5,383 nt of DNA from Bacillota bacterium (GCA_030706065.1 JAUZPH010000287.1:1-5383), one strand, 5' to 3'; shown: positions 1 through 4,856, numbered from the stretch's first letter. The notes: generated by a model from the letters alone, not told the origin. A program made the numbers and translations.

Positions 1-1
1 C

Positions 2-238
2 GAACCATCAGATACTGATGTGCTTTCGGAATCATCAGTGTCTCCCGAGCCTTCGGAAAATTCTGAGCTCTCTGAGTCATCTGAGTCATCGGAAATTATT
101 GAGCCTTCCGAGCCTATGGAGCCCATTGAGAATGCAGAGACCGAGGTGGATACCGGAGAAGAGTTGAAGAATAACGAGGAACTCCCGGAAATAAAGCCTT
201 TTGAGGATAACAGCGATGAAGAAAAACATGACAGTTAG
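2..238 (+). CDS. C-terminal end of an unidentified protein with an acidic Ser/Glu/Pro-rich tail (5' partial)
   Basis: The reading frame is open from the left edge to a TAG at 236-238, so these 78 residues are the end of a longer protein. A GTG at 20 is in frame, but no SD precedes it and the frame continues upstream, so it is unlikely to be the true start. The visible part is low-complexity: runs of SES/SESSE and EPSEP/EPIE units, then a strongly acidic stretch ending in DEEKHDS. It has no cysteines, no hydrophobic segment and no recognisable domain. Tails like this are usually disordered; they occur as linkers or C-termini of surface, envelope-associated or cytoplasmic scaffold proteins, but the body that would identify it lies outside the window. 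The next SD comes only 13 nt after the stop, which suggests the lipoprotein gene is transcribed with it. The coding call is fairly safe; the function is unknown. Confidence 0.75.
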   Translation, partial: EPSDTDVLSESSVSPEPSENSELSESSESSEIIEPSEPMEPIENAETEVDTGEELKNNEELPEIKPFEDNSDEEKHDS

Positions 239-250
239 ATCACATTGAGA

Positions 251-311
251 AAGGAGAGAGGCTGTTTTTAAGGGTTCCAATTTCAATATATTCCTTATAC
301 AGCCCTTATTT
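251..311 (+). promoter_or_regulatory. Distant SD plus intervening hairpin (or short leader ORF) before the lipoprotein gene
   Basis: The only good SD before the lipoprotein is AAGGAGAG at 251-258, more than 50 nt from the ATG at 312. The gap can fold: GGCTGT (260-265) pairs with ACAGCC (299-304), and TAAGG (269-273) pairs with CCTTA (293-297). Folding would leave about 8 unpaired nt between SD and ATG, a normal spacing. The alternative is a CTG codon at 262, well spaced from the same SD, which opens a 17-codon frame whose TGA (313-315) overlaps the lipoprotein ATG as ATGA, an arrangement typical of translational coupling. Both readings are inference from the sequence. It is a poor terminator, because only CTTATTT follows the stem. 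Confidence 0.45.
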
Positions 312-1145
312 ATGAAAAGAAATTTGAAAACAGTTATTGTCTTTATTATCTTGTCAGCCTTATTGGCGGTTCTGTCCGGATGCCAGAAGATTGATGAAAT
401 TCAGTTGAAAATGGGGCTTAAGAATAATGACTTTGAATATATTAAGGATAATAAAGCCGATAAGATTGTAATACAAAACACCAGAGATAAAGGCTTCAAA
501 TTTACAGTTACTGATAAGAGAACGATAAAAGAGATGTATGATATCCTGTCATCAGCCAAAAAGGTGGATAAAAAGTCCTCCTTGGAGCCTGATTATGTAT
601 TTGAGATTTATGAAGGCAGTACTGTTCACAGATTTAGTTATATAACAGGTATGGATAAGAATGACTACGGCAACCTATACGGTGATGACAGTATTTATAT
701 AGTATCAAAGAGAATCGATTACGATATAATCAAGAATTTATGGAATTACAGGGCGCCGAGGGATTTTAAGAGTACCTACTACGGTTCAATAATAGAATTT
801 CTTAAAGACTATGGGGCGGATATAACCAAGAACAGCAAAAATGTAGGAATTGACCTGTCCCAGGATGTTGAGGCTGCAAAGTATATGCTGTCCACGGAGA
901 TTGAGGACTTTAATAGCGAATTGGCAGATACAATAAGTACTGCAAAGCTGGTGAATAACGACAGGGATAAGTATGACGTTCTTGTTACTATAAAGACTCA
1001 GGGTTATAAAACAACGGTATACAAGGCAATAATAACAGTAAATGACAAAAAAGATAACAGCGAAACGAAATATTACGTCAATAACGTATATGAAAATAAC
1101 GAGTGGACTATCGAGGTAACCAAGGATAAACCGGATAAGTTCTGA
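312..1145 (+). CDS. Uncharacterised secreted lipoprotein, two-part
   Basis: A 277-residue protein with a classic lipoprotein signal: basic MKRNLK, a hydrophobic stretch (residues 7-20) and the lipobox LSGC at 21-24, so Cys24 should be lipidated and the protein anchored on the outer face of the membrane. The rest is hydrophilic and rich in Lys, Asp, Asn and Tyr. Residues about 45-150 look like one alpha/beta domain (alternating strands such as DKIVIQ, FKFTVTD, YVFEIYEG). Residues 178-277 look like a second, with a helix followed by long strands (YDVLVTIKTQGYKTTVYKA, then KYYVNNVYENNEWTIEV); that order resembles NTF2-like folds, but this is only a guess. I recognise no named family and see no catalytic motif. 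ATG 312 is the only usable start: it gives a perfect signal peptide, and the frame has a TGA at 246-248 with no ATG, GTG or TTG between. Its SD is oddly distant (separate entry). Confidence 0.88.
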   Translation: MKRNLKTVIVFIILSALLAVLSGCQKIDEIQLKMGLKNNDFEYIKDNKADKIVIQNTRDKGFKFTVTDKRTIKEMYDILSSAKKVDKKSSLEPDYVFEIYEGSTVHRFSYITGMDKNDYGNLYGDDSIYIVSKRIDYDIIKNLWNYRAPRDFKSTYYGSIIEFLKDYGADITKNSKNVGIDLSQDVEAAKYMLSTEIEDFNSELADTISTAKLVNNDRDKYDVLVTIKTQGYKTTVYKAIITVNDKKDNSETKYYVNNVYENNEWTIEVTKDKPDKF

Positions 1146-1147
1146 TA

Positions 1148-1162
1148 GGGCCTTTAAGGCCC
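1148..1162 (+). terminator. Short GC-rich palindrome between lipoprotein and mrp (weak or no terminator)
   Basis: GGGCCTTTAAGGCCC begins 2 nt after the lipoprotein stop and can form a 5-7 bp GC-rich stem. The following bases are AATTAAGC, not a T-run, so it lacks the second half of an intrinsic terminator. It may cause partial termination, pausing or 3'-end protection; read-through into the Mrp gene 38 nt further on is likely. No convincing separate promoter for mrp is visible in the gap. Confidence 0.4.
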
Positions 1163-1200
1163 AATTAAGCTTGAACAATACTATAGAGGAGGTTTATAAC

Positions 1201-2034
1201 ATGAGTAATTGTGATAATTGTGCCAGCAAGGGAAGCTGCGGCAGTGTTGGTGGTTCCTGTTCAAAGCTTTTTCCCCGCTATGGCAGTGTTAAAAATATAA
1301 TCGGAGTCATCAGCGGTAAAGGCGGGGTTGGAAAGTCCACTATTACCGGTATAGCGGCACTGGAACTGGTAAAGGAGGGCTACAGGGTTGGTGTACTGGA
1401 TGCAGATATAACTGGGCCATCCATGCCGAGATTTTTTGGCATAAATGAGAAAAGAGCAAATATTATTCAAGGACAGAAGGAAAATGAGGTCCAATTTGAA
1501 CCGGTTTTAAGCAAGAGCGGAATAAAGGTAATGTCTCTTAATCTTCTCACAGAGGAGGAAGAACAGCCCGTGCTTTGGAGAGGGCCGGTAATCAACGGAG
1601 TGTTGAACCAGATGTTTTCGGATACACTCTGGGGAGAACTCGACTACCTGCTTATCGACATGCCTCCGGGTACCGGTGATGTGGCACTCACTGTTATGCA
1701 GAGCTTTCCTTTGAGCTCTCTGGTCATAGTGTCTACTCCCCAGGATATGGTGTCCATGATAGTAAAGAAGGTTGTAATCATGGCACAAAAGTTGAATGTG
1801 CCCATTCTTGGAGTGGTTGAGAACATGTCATATGTTCAGTGCAGTTCCTGTGATGAAAAGATAAGGTTATTCAGCAGGAAATCCGCGGAAGAACAGGCAG
1901 AATATCTGGGATTGCCCTTACTTGAGGAAATGCCCGTTGACATAGAACTGACGGAAAGCCTTGAGGCGGGAGAAGTAGAAAGATATATCTTCAATACCAT
2001 GAAATACAAGAATATTATCGGTAAATTAGTATAG
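1201..2034 (+). CDS. mrp: Mrp/NBP35-type P-loop ATPase, iron-sulfur cluster carrier
   Basis: A 277-residue Mrp/NBP35/ApbC family protein. Members bind a [4Fe-4S] cluster between two subunits and pass it to apo-proteins, with ATP hydrolysis needed for function in the cell. Visible features in order: an N-terminal cysteine cluster (C4, C7, C13, C20), a deviant Walker A GKGGVGKST at 39-47, the LDADITGPSMP switch region at 66-76, WRGP at 126-129, Walker B/DMPPGTGD at 153-160, STPQD at 178-182, and ENMSY followed by the bridging CxxC (C214, C217). The MIP18/DUF59 domain found at the N-terminus of many bacterial Mrp proteins is absent; the cysteine cluster in its place recalls eukaryotic/archaeal NBP35, though the spacing CX2CX5CX6C differs. 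ATG 1201 is chosen because AGAGGAGGT sits just upstream; an in-frame TTG at 1171 precedes that SD and is rejected. The ferredoxin gene follows after 92 nt. Confidence 0.95.
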   Translation: MSNCDNCASKGSCGSVGGSCSKLFPRYGSVKNIIGVISGKGGVGKSTITGIAALELVKEGYRVGVLDADITGPSMPRFFGINEKRANIIQGQKENEVQFEPVLSKSGIKVMSLNLLTEEEEQPVLWRGPVINGVLNQMFSDTLWGELDYLLIDMPPGTGDVALTVMQSFPLSSLVIVSTPQDMVSMIVKKVVIMAQKLNVPILGVVENMSYVQCSSCDEKIRLFSRKSAEEQAEYLGLPLLEEMPVDIELTESLEAGEVERYIFNTMKYKNIIGKLV

Positions 2035-2051
2035 AATAATTGTGTGGATAC

Positions 2052-2100
2052 TATAGGAGGGTGTGAAAAATATAGTCATTCTTTTTCACACCGTGCTATA
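2052..2100 (+). promoter_or_regulatory. Intergenic hairpin between mrp and ferredoxin
   Basis: GGTGTGAAAAA (2060-2070) pairs perfectly with TTTTTCACACC (2082-2092) around an 11-nt loop, and TATAG (2052-2056) can pair with CTATA (2096-2100) outside a 3x3 internal loop. On the + strand the stem is not followed by a T-run, so it is more likely an mRNA-stability, processing or attenuation structure than a terminator. An SD-like AGGAGGG (2055-2061) lies partly within it but leads only into GTG-TGA, so no peptide is encoded. A TATAAT at 2105-2110, just downstream, has a partial -35 (TTTTCA, 2083-2088), but that promoter would start transcription inside the ferredoxin SD. Confidence 0.55.
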
Positions 2101-2126
2101 TACATATAATATTTGGAGGTGTTTAC

Positions 2127-2315
2127 ATGGAAGCAGTAGTTGATAAGGATACCTGTATAGGCTGTGGGTTATGTCCTTCCATATGCCCGGAGGTTTTTGA
2201 AATGCAGGATGACGGGAAGGCAGGAACAATAGTTGACACAGTGCCATCTGGTGTAGAAGATAGTGCTAAAGAGGCGGAAAGCAACTGCCCTGTTAATGCA
2301 ATAGCGGTAAAGTAG
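2127..2315 (+). CDS. Small single-cluster [4Fe-4S] ferredoxin
   Basis: A complete 62-residue low-potential electron carrier. Cluster ligands are C10, C13 and C16 (CIGCGLC) plus C54 in the C-terminal NCP motif. The length and the EVFEMQDDGKA linker match monocluster ferredoxins of the Thermotoga/Desulfovibrio type, in which the second cluster site of the ancestral 8Fe protein has degenerated. C20, which in some of these proteins forms a disulfide with a cysteine in the second half, is kept, but no partner cysteine exists here, so it would be free or a spare ligand. The start is set by GGAGGTG at 2115-2121, 5 nt before the ATG. It lies downstream of mrp on the same strand and could be a partner or a client of cluster delivery; co-transcription is plausible but not shown. 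A strong terminator follows 18 nt after the stop. Confidence 0.95.
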   Translation: MEAVVDKDTCIGCGLCPSICPEVFEMQDDGKAGTIVDTVPSGVEDSAKEAESNCPVNAIAVK

Positions 2316-2333
2316 AATATAATAGGTGTATTA

Positions 2334-2373
2334 CATAAAATAAAAGGGGCTTTAAAGCCCTTTTTATTTTATG
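2334..2373. terminator. Bidirectional intrinsic terminator between ferredoxin and thiT
   Basis: A 40-nt palindrome with a single G/T mismatch (2346 against 2361). The core GGGCTTTAAAGCCC is flanked by A-runs on one side and T-runs on the other, so an RNA hairpin followed by U's forms on either strand. It ends the mrp/ferredoxin block on + and the thiT transcript on -. The thiT stop codon (TAA, 2371-2369) lies inside the outer stem, so the terminator arm overlaps the end of the coding region. Confidence 0.93.
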
Positions 2374-3061
2374 CTGTTTTTTGAGCACTTCTTAGAAGTT
2401 TTTGTACAGGTAAAGCAGCCAGTATAAGGATGCATATTATGGCATCTACACCAAGGAAGGTGCCGTTATATACTATAGAATACCAAAGTGATGAGGAATA
2501 ACCTGCCTCAGCAGCATAGCTGTAGAAGAATACCACACCGGACACTACATGGCATATGAATCTAAGACTTATGCCTGCGACAGCTCCAAAGTATTTATTC
2601 CACTTAAAGAAACCGGCAGCACCTATTGCTAAATATGCCAATGGATAATCCAGCAGAAGTTGAACAGGATGTACTACATAAGGACCGATTAAAAGAGACA
2701 GTATACCGCACACTAGACCCGTCAGCATTCCTATCTCAGCACCATACCACAGTGACATAAGTATAATGGGAACCATGCTGCCCAAGGTTATACTTCCCCC
2801 CTGAGGCATCTTGTAAATTTTGAACAGGTCCAGAACAGTGGAAAGAGCCACCATGAGACCAATCTGCGCCAAAAGATTAGCAGAGAACCGAATCTTTCTT
2901 GCCTTTACGAGTACAACAAGGATAATGAGTACAGCTGCGACAGCAATTATGCCTAGTGGTTGCCCGAAAATATCCTTAAGGTTTTGCACAAAGTTTATGC
3001 TTGTTACTGATTCCCAGCTTTCCTTAAGGCTGCCAAAAATGTTGTTTATAAAGTTGCTCAT
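2369..3061 (-). CDS. thiT: Thiamine ECF transporter substrate-binding (S) component ThiT
   Basis: A 230-residue integral membrane protein of the ThiT (YuaJ) family, the thiamine-specific S component that works with the shared EcfA/EcfA'/EcfT module, none of which is encoded here. Family signatures include GGSITLGSMVPIILMSLWYG (88-107), HPVQLLLDYPLAY (131-143), RFICHVVSG (167-175) and YSIVYNG (194-200); D138, H171, Y198 and N199 fall in regions that contact thiamine in known ThiT structures (from memory). About six hydrophobic helices fill residues 60-220. An extra N-terminal part of about 35 polar residues plus a hydrophobic helix (36-52) makes it longer than the roughly 180-residue lactococcal protein. 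ATG 3061 is chosen because AGGAGGT (3074-3068) lies 6 nt upstream; the longer open frame to 3148 runs through the terminator hairpin and is rejected. The TPP riboswitch upstream supports the thiamine assignment independently. Confidence 0.95.
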   Translation of the reverse strand: MSNFINNIFGSLKESWESVTSINFVQNLKDIFGQPLGIIAVAAVLIILVVLVKARKIRFSANLLAQIGLMVALSTVLDLFKIYKMPQGGSITLGSMVPIILMSLWYGAEIGMLTGLVCGILSLLIGPYVVHPVQLLLDYPLAYLAIGAAGFFKWNKYFGAVAGISLRFICHVVSGVVFFYSYAAEAGYSSSLWYSIVYNGTFLGVDAIICILILAALPVQKLLRSAQKTA

Positions 3062-3067
3062 ATAAAT

Positions 3068-3083
3068 ACCTCCTCCGCCGAGG
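3068..3083 (-). promoter_or_regulatory. thiT SD with a small overlapping hairpin
   Basis: On the - strand CCTC (3083-3080) can pair with GAGG (3075-3072), covering the first half of the AGGAGG SD. The stem is only 4 bp, so any effect on translation is uncertain, but it could add a second level of control after the terminator. Confidence 0.3.
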
Positions 3084-3100
3084 CGTACAACGGGATGAAA

Positions 3101-3134
3101 TTTAAAAGCCGCTTTTCCGTAACGGAAAGCGGCT
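3101..3134 (-). terminator. Intrinsic terminator, expression platform of the TPP riboswitch
   Basis: On the - strand AGCCGCTTTCCGT pairs with ACGGAAAAGCGGCT (3134-3107, one unpaired A) and is followed by TTTTAAA, an intrinsic terminator. It sits 18 nt after the end of the TPP aptamer and 40 nt before the thiT ATG, the place expected for a transcription-terminating riboswitch. Inferred logic: TPP bound, hairpin forms, thiT is off. I could not assign a clear antiterminator partner by eye. Confidence 0.88.
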
Positions 3135-3152
3135 ATGATAAACTTCACATCA

Positions 3153-3240
3153 CTGCTTCCCTACGCTGGTATTAACCAGATCAGGTATAAGGGTTAATGA
3201 ATAGAAATATCCATTTCTCAGCCCGAGGCACCCCTAGCAA
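3153..3240 (-). promoter_or_regulatory. TPP riboswitch aptamer (THI element)
   Basis: The conserved THI-box segments occur in order on the - strand: GGGGTGCC near 3234-3227, CTGAGA (3221-3216), ACCTGATCTGG (3186-3176), and GCGTAGGGAAG (3166-3156). TTGCT (3240-3236) and AGCAG (3157-3153) can close the P1 helix. These are the hallmarks of the thiamine pyrophosphate aptamer. It lies in the thiT leader with a terminator directly downstream, which fits feedback control of thiamine uptake. Confidence 0.97.
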
Positions 3241-3270
3241 ATATTATTATAATATATTCTTGCTAATATA

Positions 3271-3299
3271 ATTTTAGTGTATTTACTAAAAAAAGTCAA
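3271..3299 (-). promoter_or_regulatory. Sigma-A-type promoter of the riboswitch-thiT transcript
   Basis: TTGACT (3299-3294) and TAAAAT (3276-3271) are separated by 17 bp on the - strand, each one base from consensus. Transcription would begin near 3264, about 25 nt before the aptamer. The -35 box lies within the last codons of the upstream small gene (stop at 3288-3286), so thiT has its own start even if there is read-through from that gene. Confidence 0.8.
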
Positions 3300-3462
3300 C
3301 GAGTTTATCGTTGGTTATGGAATTGACGCTTCTTGGTATGTCAACGGTGTCTCCGATGTTAACATCCCTTGGAAGACGGGTTATGGATATATCAAGGGTT
3401 TCACCATTTTCCATCATAACAAAGGCTTCCGTCATATTTTTATCATATATTTTGCCCTTCAT
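3286..3462 (-). CDS. Small DUF3006-like protein
   Basis: A 58-residue ORF starting at ATG 3462 with GAGGTG (3474-3469) 6 nt upstream, a good SD. An in-frame GTG at 3471 overlaps that SD and is not preferred. The sequence begins MKGKIYDK, continues with FVMMENGETLDI, then LPRDVNIGDTVDIP. The pattern of short strand, D/NG turn, strand, 'LP..v..GD.vdi' is that of DUF3006-type small beta proteins, whose function is not established. No signal peptide, membrane segment or metal-binding motif is visible. It is the nearest gene upstream of thiT on the same strand, but thiT has its own promoter. The SD, the protein-like composition and the stop just before the thiT promoter elements support a real gene; the family link is from pattern memory only. 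Confidence 0.72.
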   Translation of the reverse strand: MKGKIYDKNMTEAFVMMENGETLDISITRLPRDVNIGDTVDIPRSVNSITNDKLVDFF

Positions 3463-3529
3463 AAAAATCACCTCACGTATATTCTGCCGGTAACATACAG
3501 CTATTATTCATAGGGTGATAGTTGTAAAA

Positions 3530-3551
3530 TTCATTGACAATTGACAATGAA
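3530..3551. repeat. Near-palindromic TTGACAATTGACAA repeat
   Basis: TTCATTGACAATTGACAATGAA has two copies of ATTGACA-like units in tandem and is also a 22-nt palindrome apart from two symmetric A/A mismatches. Short TTGACAATTGACAATG-type repeats are common in clostridial intergenic DNA next to mobile elements (general recollection). It contains -35-like TTGACA/TTGTCA on both strands, but no well-placed -10 box accompanies them. Confidence 0.5.
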
Positions 3552-3555
3552 GGAT

Positions 3556-3596
3556 GGGGCTGCTGCATAATAAAAAAATACATTATGCTCAGCTCC
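3556..3596. repeat. Strong hairpin left of the IS, starting GGGGCTG
   Basis: GGGGCTGCTGCATAAT (3556-3571) pairs with ATTATGCTCAGCTCC (3582-3596), about 14 pairs with a G/T wobble and one bulge, around an A-rich 10-nt loop; TTTT follows. It could act as a + strand terminator, but no + gene ends nearby. Its outer sequence GGGGCTG..GCA recurs, inverted, at the hairpin ending at 5043, which suggests the end of an older mobile element. Confidence 0.6.
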
Positions 3597-3631
3597 TTTT
3601 GTATGTAATGCAAGCAAATATATTTATAAGG

Positions 3632-3664
3632 CAGACTAAGGCTATGTTGTAAATTAGTGGTATA
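3632..3664 (+). repeat. Left terminal inverted repeat of the IS
   Basis: The 31 nt from 3634 to 3664 (starting GACTAAGGCTATGTT and ending TAGTGGTATA) match the reverse complement of 4857-4887 at 28 of 31 positions. One more matched position lies outside it (3632). Weaker similarity continues inward to AGACAAGC (3674-3681), the partner of GCTTGTCT at 4839-4846. Confidence 0.88.
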
Positions 3665-3784
3665 AGCTGATTAAGACAAGCTTCCTGTGTCAATAATCTA
3701 AATATAAGGTTTATGGAAACAAGTTTATTTAGCTCAAAAGCTTGGTTTCCGTAATTGAAATCTGTTAAGTTAGAGGTGGCACAT

Positions 3785-4837
3785 ATGTCAGATGAATTAA
3801 ATAAAACCAATGAAGTATTTGAAGCGATAAAGTCCCTAAAACCCTCACAGATAAAATATCTGGAGAATGTTTTATTATCTCCGGAAACAGCAATACCTGA
3901 AGGAAACCAGCACGAAAGCAGTCATGTCGAAGTTTTAGCTTGTCCTGACTGCGGAAGTTCCTCCATTGTCAAGTTCGGCAGAAACAGGCTGGGGAAACAG
4001 CGCCACAAGTGCAAAAACTGCAAAAGAAGCTTCGTACTTCCTTCAAAGTCTCCTTTAAGATGCAGTAAAAAAACAGTTCAGCAGTGGCTCCTCTACATGG
4101 AGTGCATGGCTAAAGGCATGTCTATACGAAAGTCCGCTGTCGTAGTTGGCATCAATATAAAAACCTCTTTCTACTGGAGACACAAAATATTAAATGCCTT
4201 GAAATCAGAAATGAAAGACAATCTTTCAGGGGTGGTTGAGATTGACGAAACAGGCCTTCCGGAAAGTTTCAAAGGGAATCGTTCAAAGGATGCGAATTTT
4301 CATATGGGAAGGCCGCCGAGAAAACGGGGTGTGAAGCTGTCTGAAACCTATACAGTAAGAAGAGTAAGGGTGATCTGCTGCCTGGACAGAGACGCGGGTA
4401 TATTTTCTCAAGTTATCGGAAGAGAGAGACCGGGTATTCGGCAGCTCATAAGCCTTTTCAAAGACAGGATAAAGACAGGTTCCACCATCTGCACAAACAA
4501 TAATACCGCATATAATACCACGGCAAAGGAACTTGACCTTAACCTTTATAAGCTTGCTTTTTCAAGTCAGGTGATAGAAGAAACATACCATAATCAAAAG
4601 GCAAAGACCTTTGGAAGAGAACTTAAAAGATTTCTTGTAGGTTTTAATGGTGTCGCCACAAAATATCTCAATAATTATATAGCATGGCTTAAGTGGAACT
4701 GTCTGAGGAAGGTTTGTAACTCGGGTTTCAGCGTCATGGAAATGCTTCTGGTTATAGCCTTCAGCAGTGCTTGGCTAAGGGTCTGCGACCTCAGAAATGT
4801 GAGTTCCATGCCGGAAATGGCATGTACACAAATATAG
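3785..4837 (+). CDS. IS1595-family transposase, full length but with substituted catalytic residues
   Basis: A 350-residue transposase. In order: a variable N-terminus, a zinc ribbon (C53, C56, C76, C79), a helix-turn-helix-like section (about 95-140), then the DDE/DDNK nuclease fold with IDET (D154), ESFKGN and RPPRKRG (176-182). The second conserved block reads STICTNNNTAY where relatives typically have LCTDGH.AY, so the catalytic Asp appears to be N238 (AAC, one transition from GAC). The third block reads YHNQKAKTFGRELK where relatives have YHIQNVNAYHSRLK, so the catalytic Asn appears to be Lys (272 or 274). The final LKRF and GVATKYLNNYIAWLKW are normal. If these alignments hold, the protein can probably bind DNA but not cut it. 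The start is ATG 3785, with GAGGTGG (3773-3779) 5 nt upstream; an in-frame TTG at 3755 precedes that SD and is rejected. No frameshift or internal stop is present. Confidence 0.9.
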   Translation: MSDELNKTNEVFEAIKSLKPSQIKYLENVLLSPETAIPEGNQHESSHVEVLACPDCGSSSIVKFGRNRLGKQRHKCKNCKRSFVLPSKSPLRCSKKTVQQWLLYMECMAKGMSIRKSAVVVGINIKTSFYWRHKILNALKSEMKDNLSGVVEIDETGLPESFKGNRSKDANFHMGRPPRKRGVKLSETYTVRRVRVICCLDRDAGIFSQVIGRERPGIRQLISLFKDRIKTGSTICTNNNTAYNTTAKELDLNLYKLAFSSQVIEETYHNQKAKTFGRELKRFLVGFNGVATKYLNNYIAWLKWNCLRKVCNSGFSVMEMLLVIAFSSAWLRVCDLRNVSSMPEMACTQI

Positions 4838-4856
4838 GGCTTGTCTAACAAGTTCA

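Larger units (their letters stand above)
3463..3784. other. Gene-free stretch with repeats and the left end of the IS
   Basis: These 322 nt hold, left to right: the SD of the small - strand gene, a near-palindrome of TTGACAATTGACAATG type (3530-3551), a strong hairpin (3556-3596), A+T-rich sequence, the left inverted repeat of the IS (3632-3664, weaker to 3681) and the transposase leader with its SD at 3772-3779. I could not find a convincing promoter for the - strand small gene: TTTACA (3528-3523) is present, but no good -10 box is correctly spaced. Confidence 0.7.

Noticed and set aside
86..286. ORF on the - strand (66 aa)
   Set aside because: It lies opposite the biased coding sequence of the acidic tail and has no SD; its hydrophobic composition is a mirror effect of Glu/Ser codons.
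786..1178. 130-aa - strand ORF
   Set aside because: It is antisense to the lipoprotein gene, has no SD, and has a hydrophobic, non-family sequence; a shadow frame.
1507..1826. Two - strand ORFs opposite mrp
   Set aside because: The mrp frame is unambiguous with all family motifs; these are shadows without SD.
2083..2110. Possible ferredoxin promoter (TTTTCA, 16 bp, TATAAT)
   Set aside because: The -10 box is perfect, but transcription would start about 7 nt later, inside the ferredoxin SD, and the -35 is weak and within a hairpin stem.
2820..3065. + strand ORF opposite thiT
   Set aside because: The membrane-protein frame on the - strand has family signatures and a riboswitch; this frame has none.
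3277..3513. Two + strand ORFs over the thiT promoter and small gene
   Set aside because: No SD for either; the - strand small gene has a good SD and a sensible protein pattern. The choice is made on SD and composition, so a little doubt remains.
3589..3810. 73-aa - strand ORF across the left IS end
   Set aside because: It covers the inverted repeat and transposase leader, with no SD or family resemblance.
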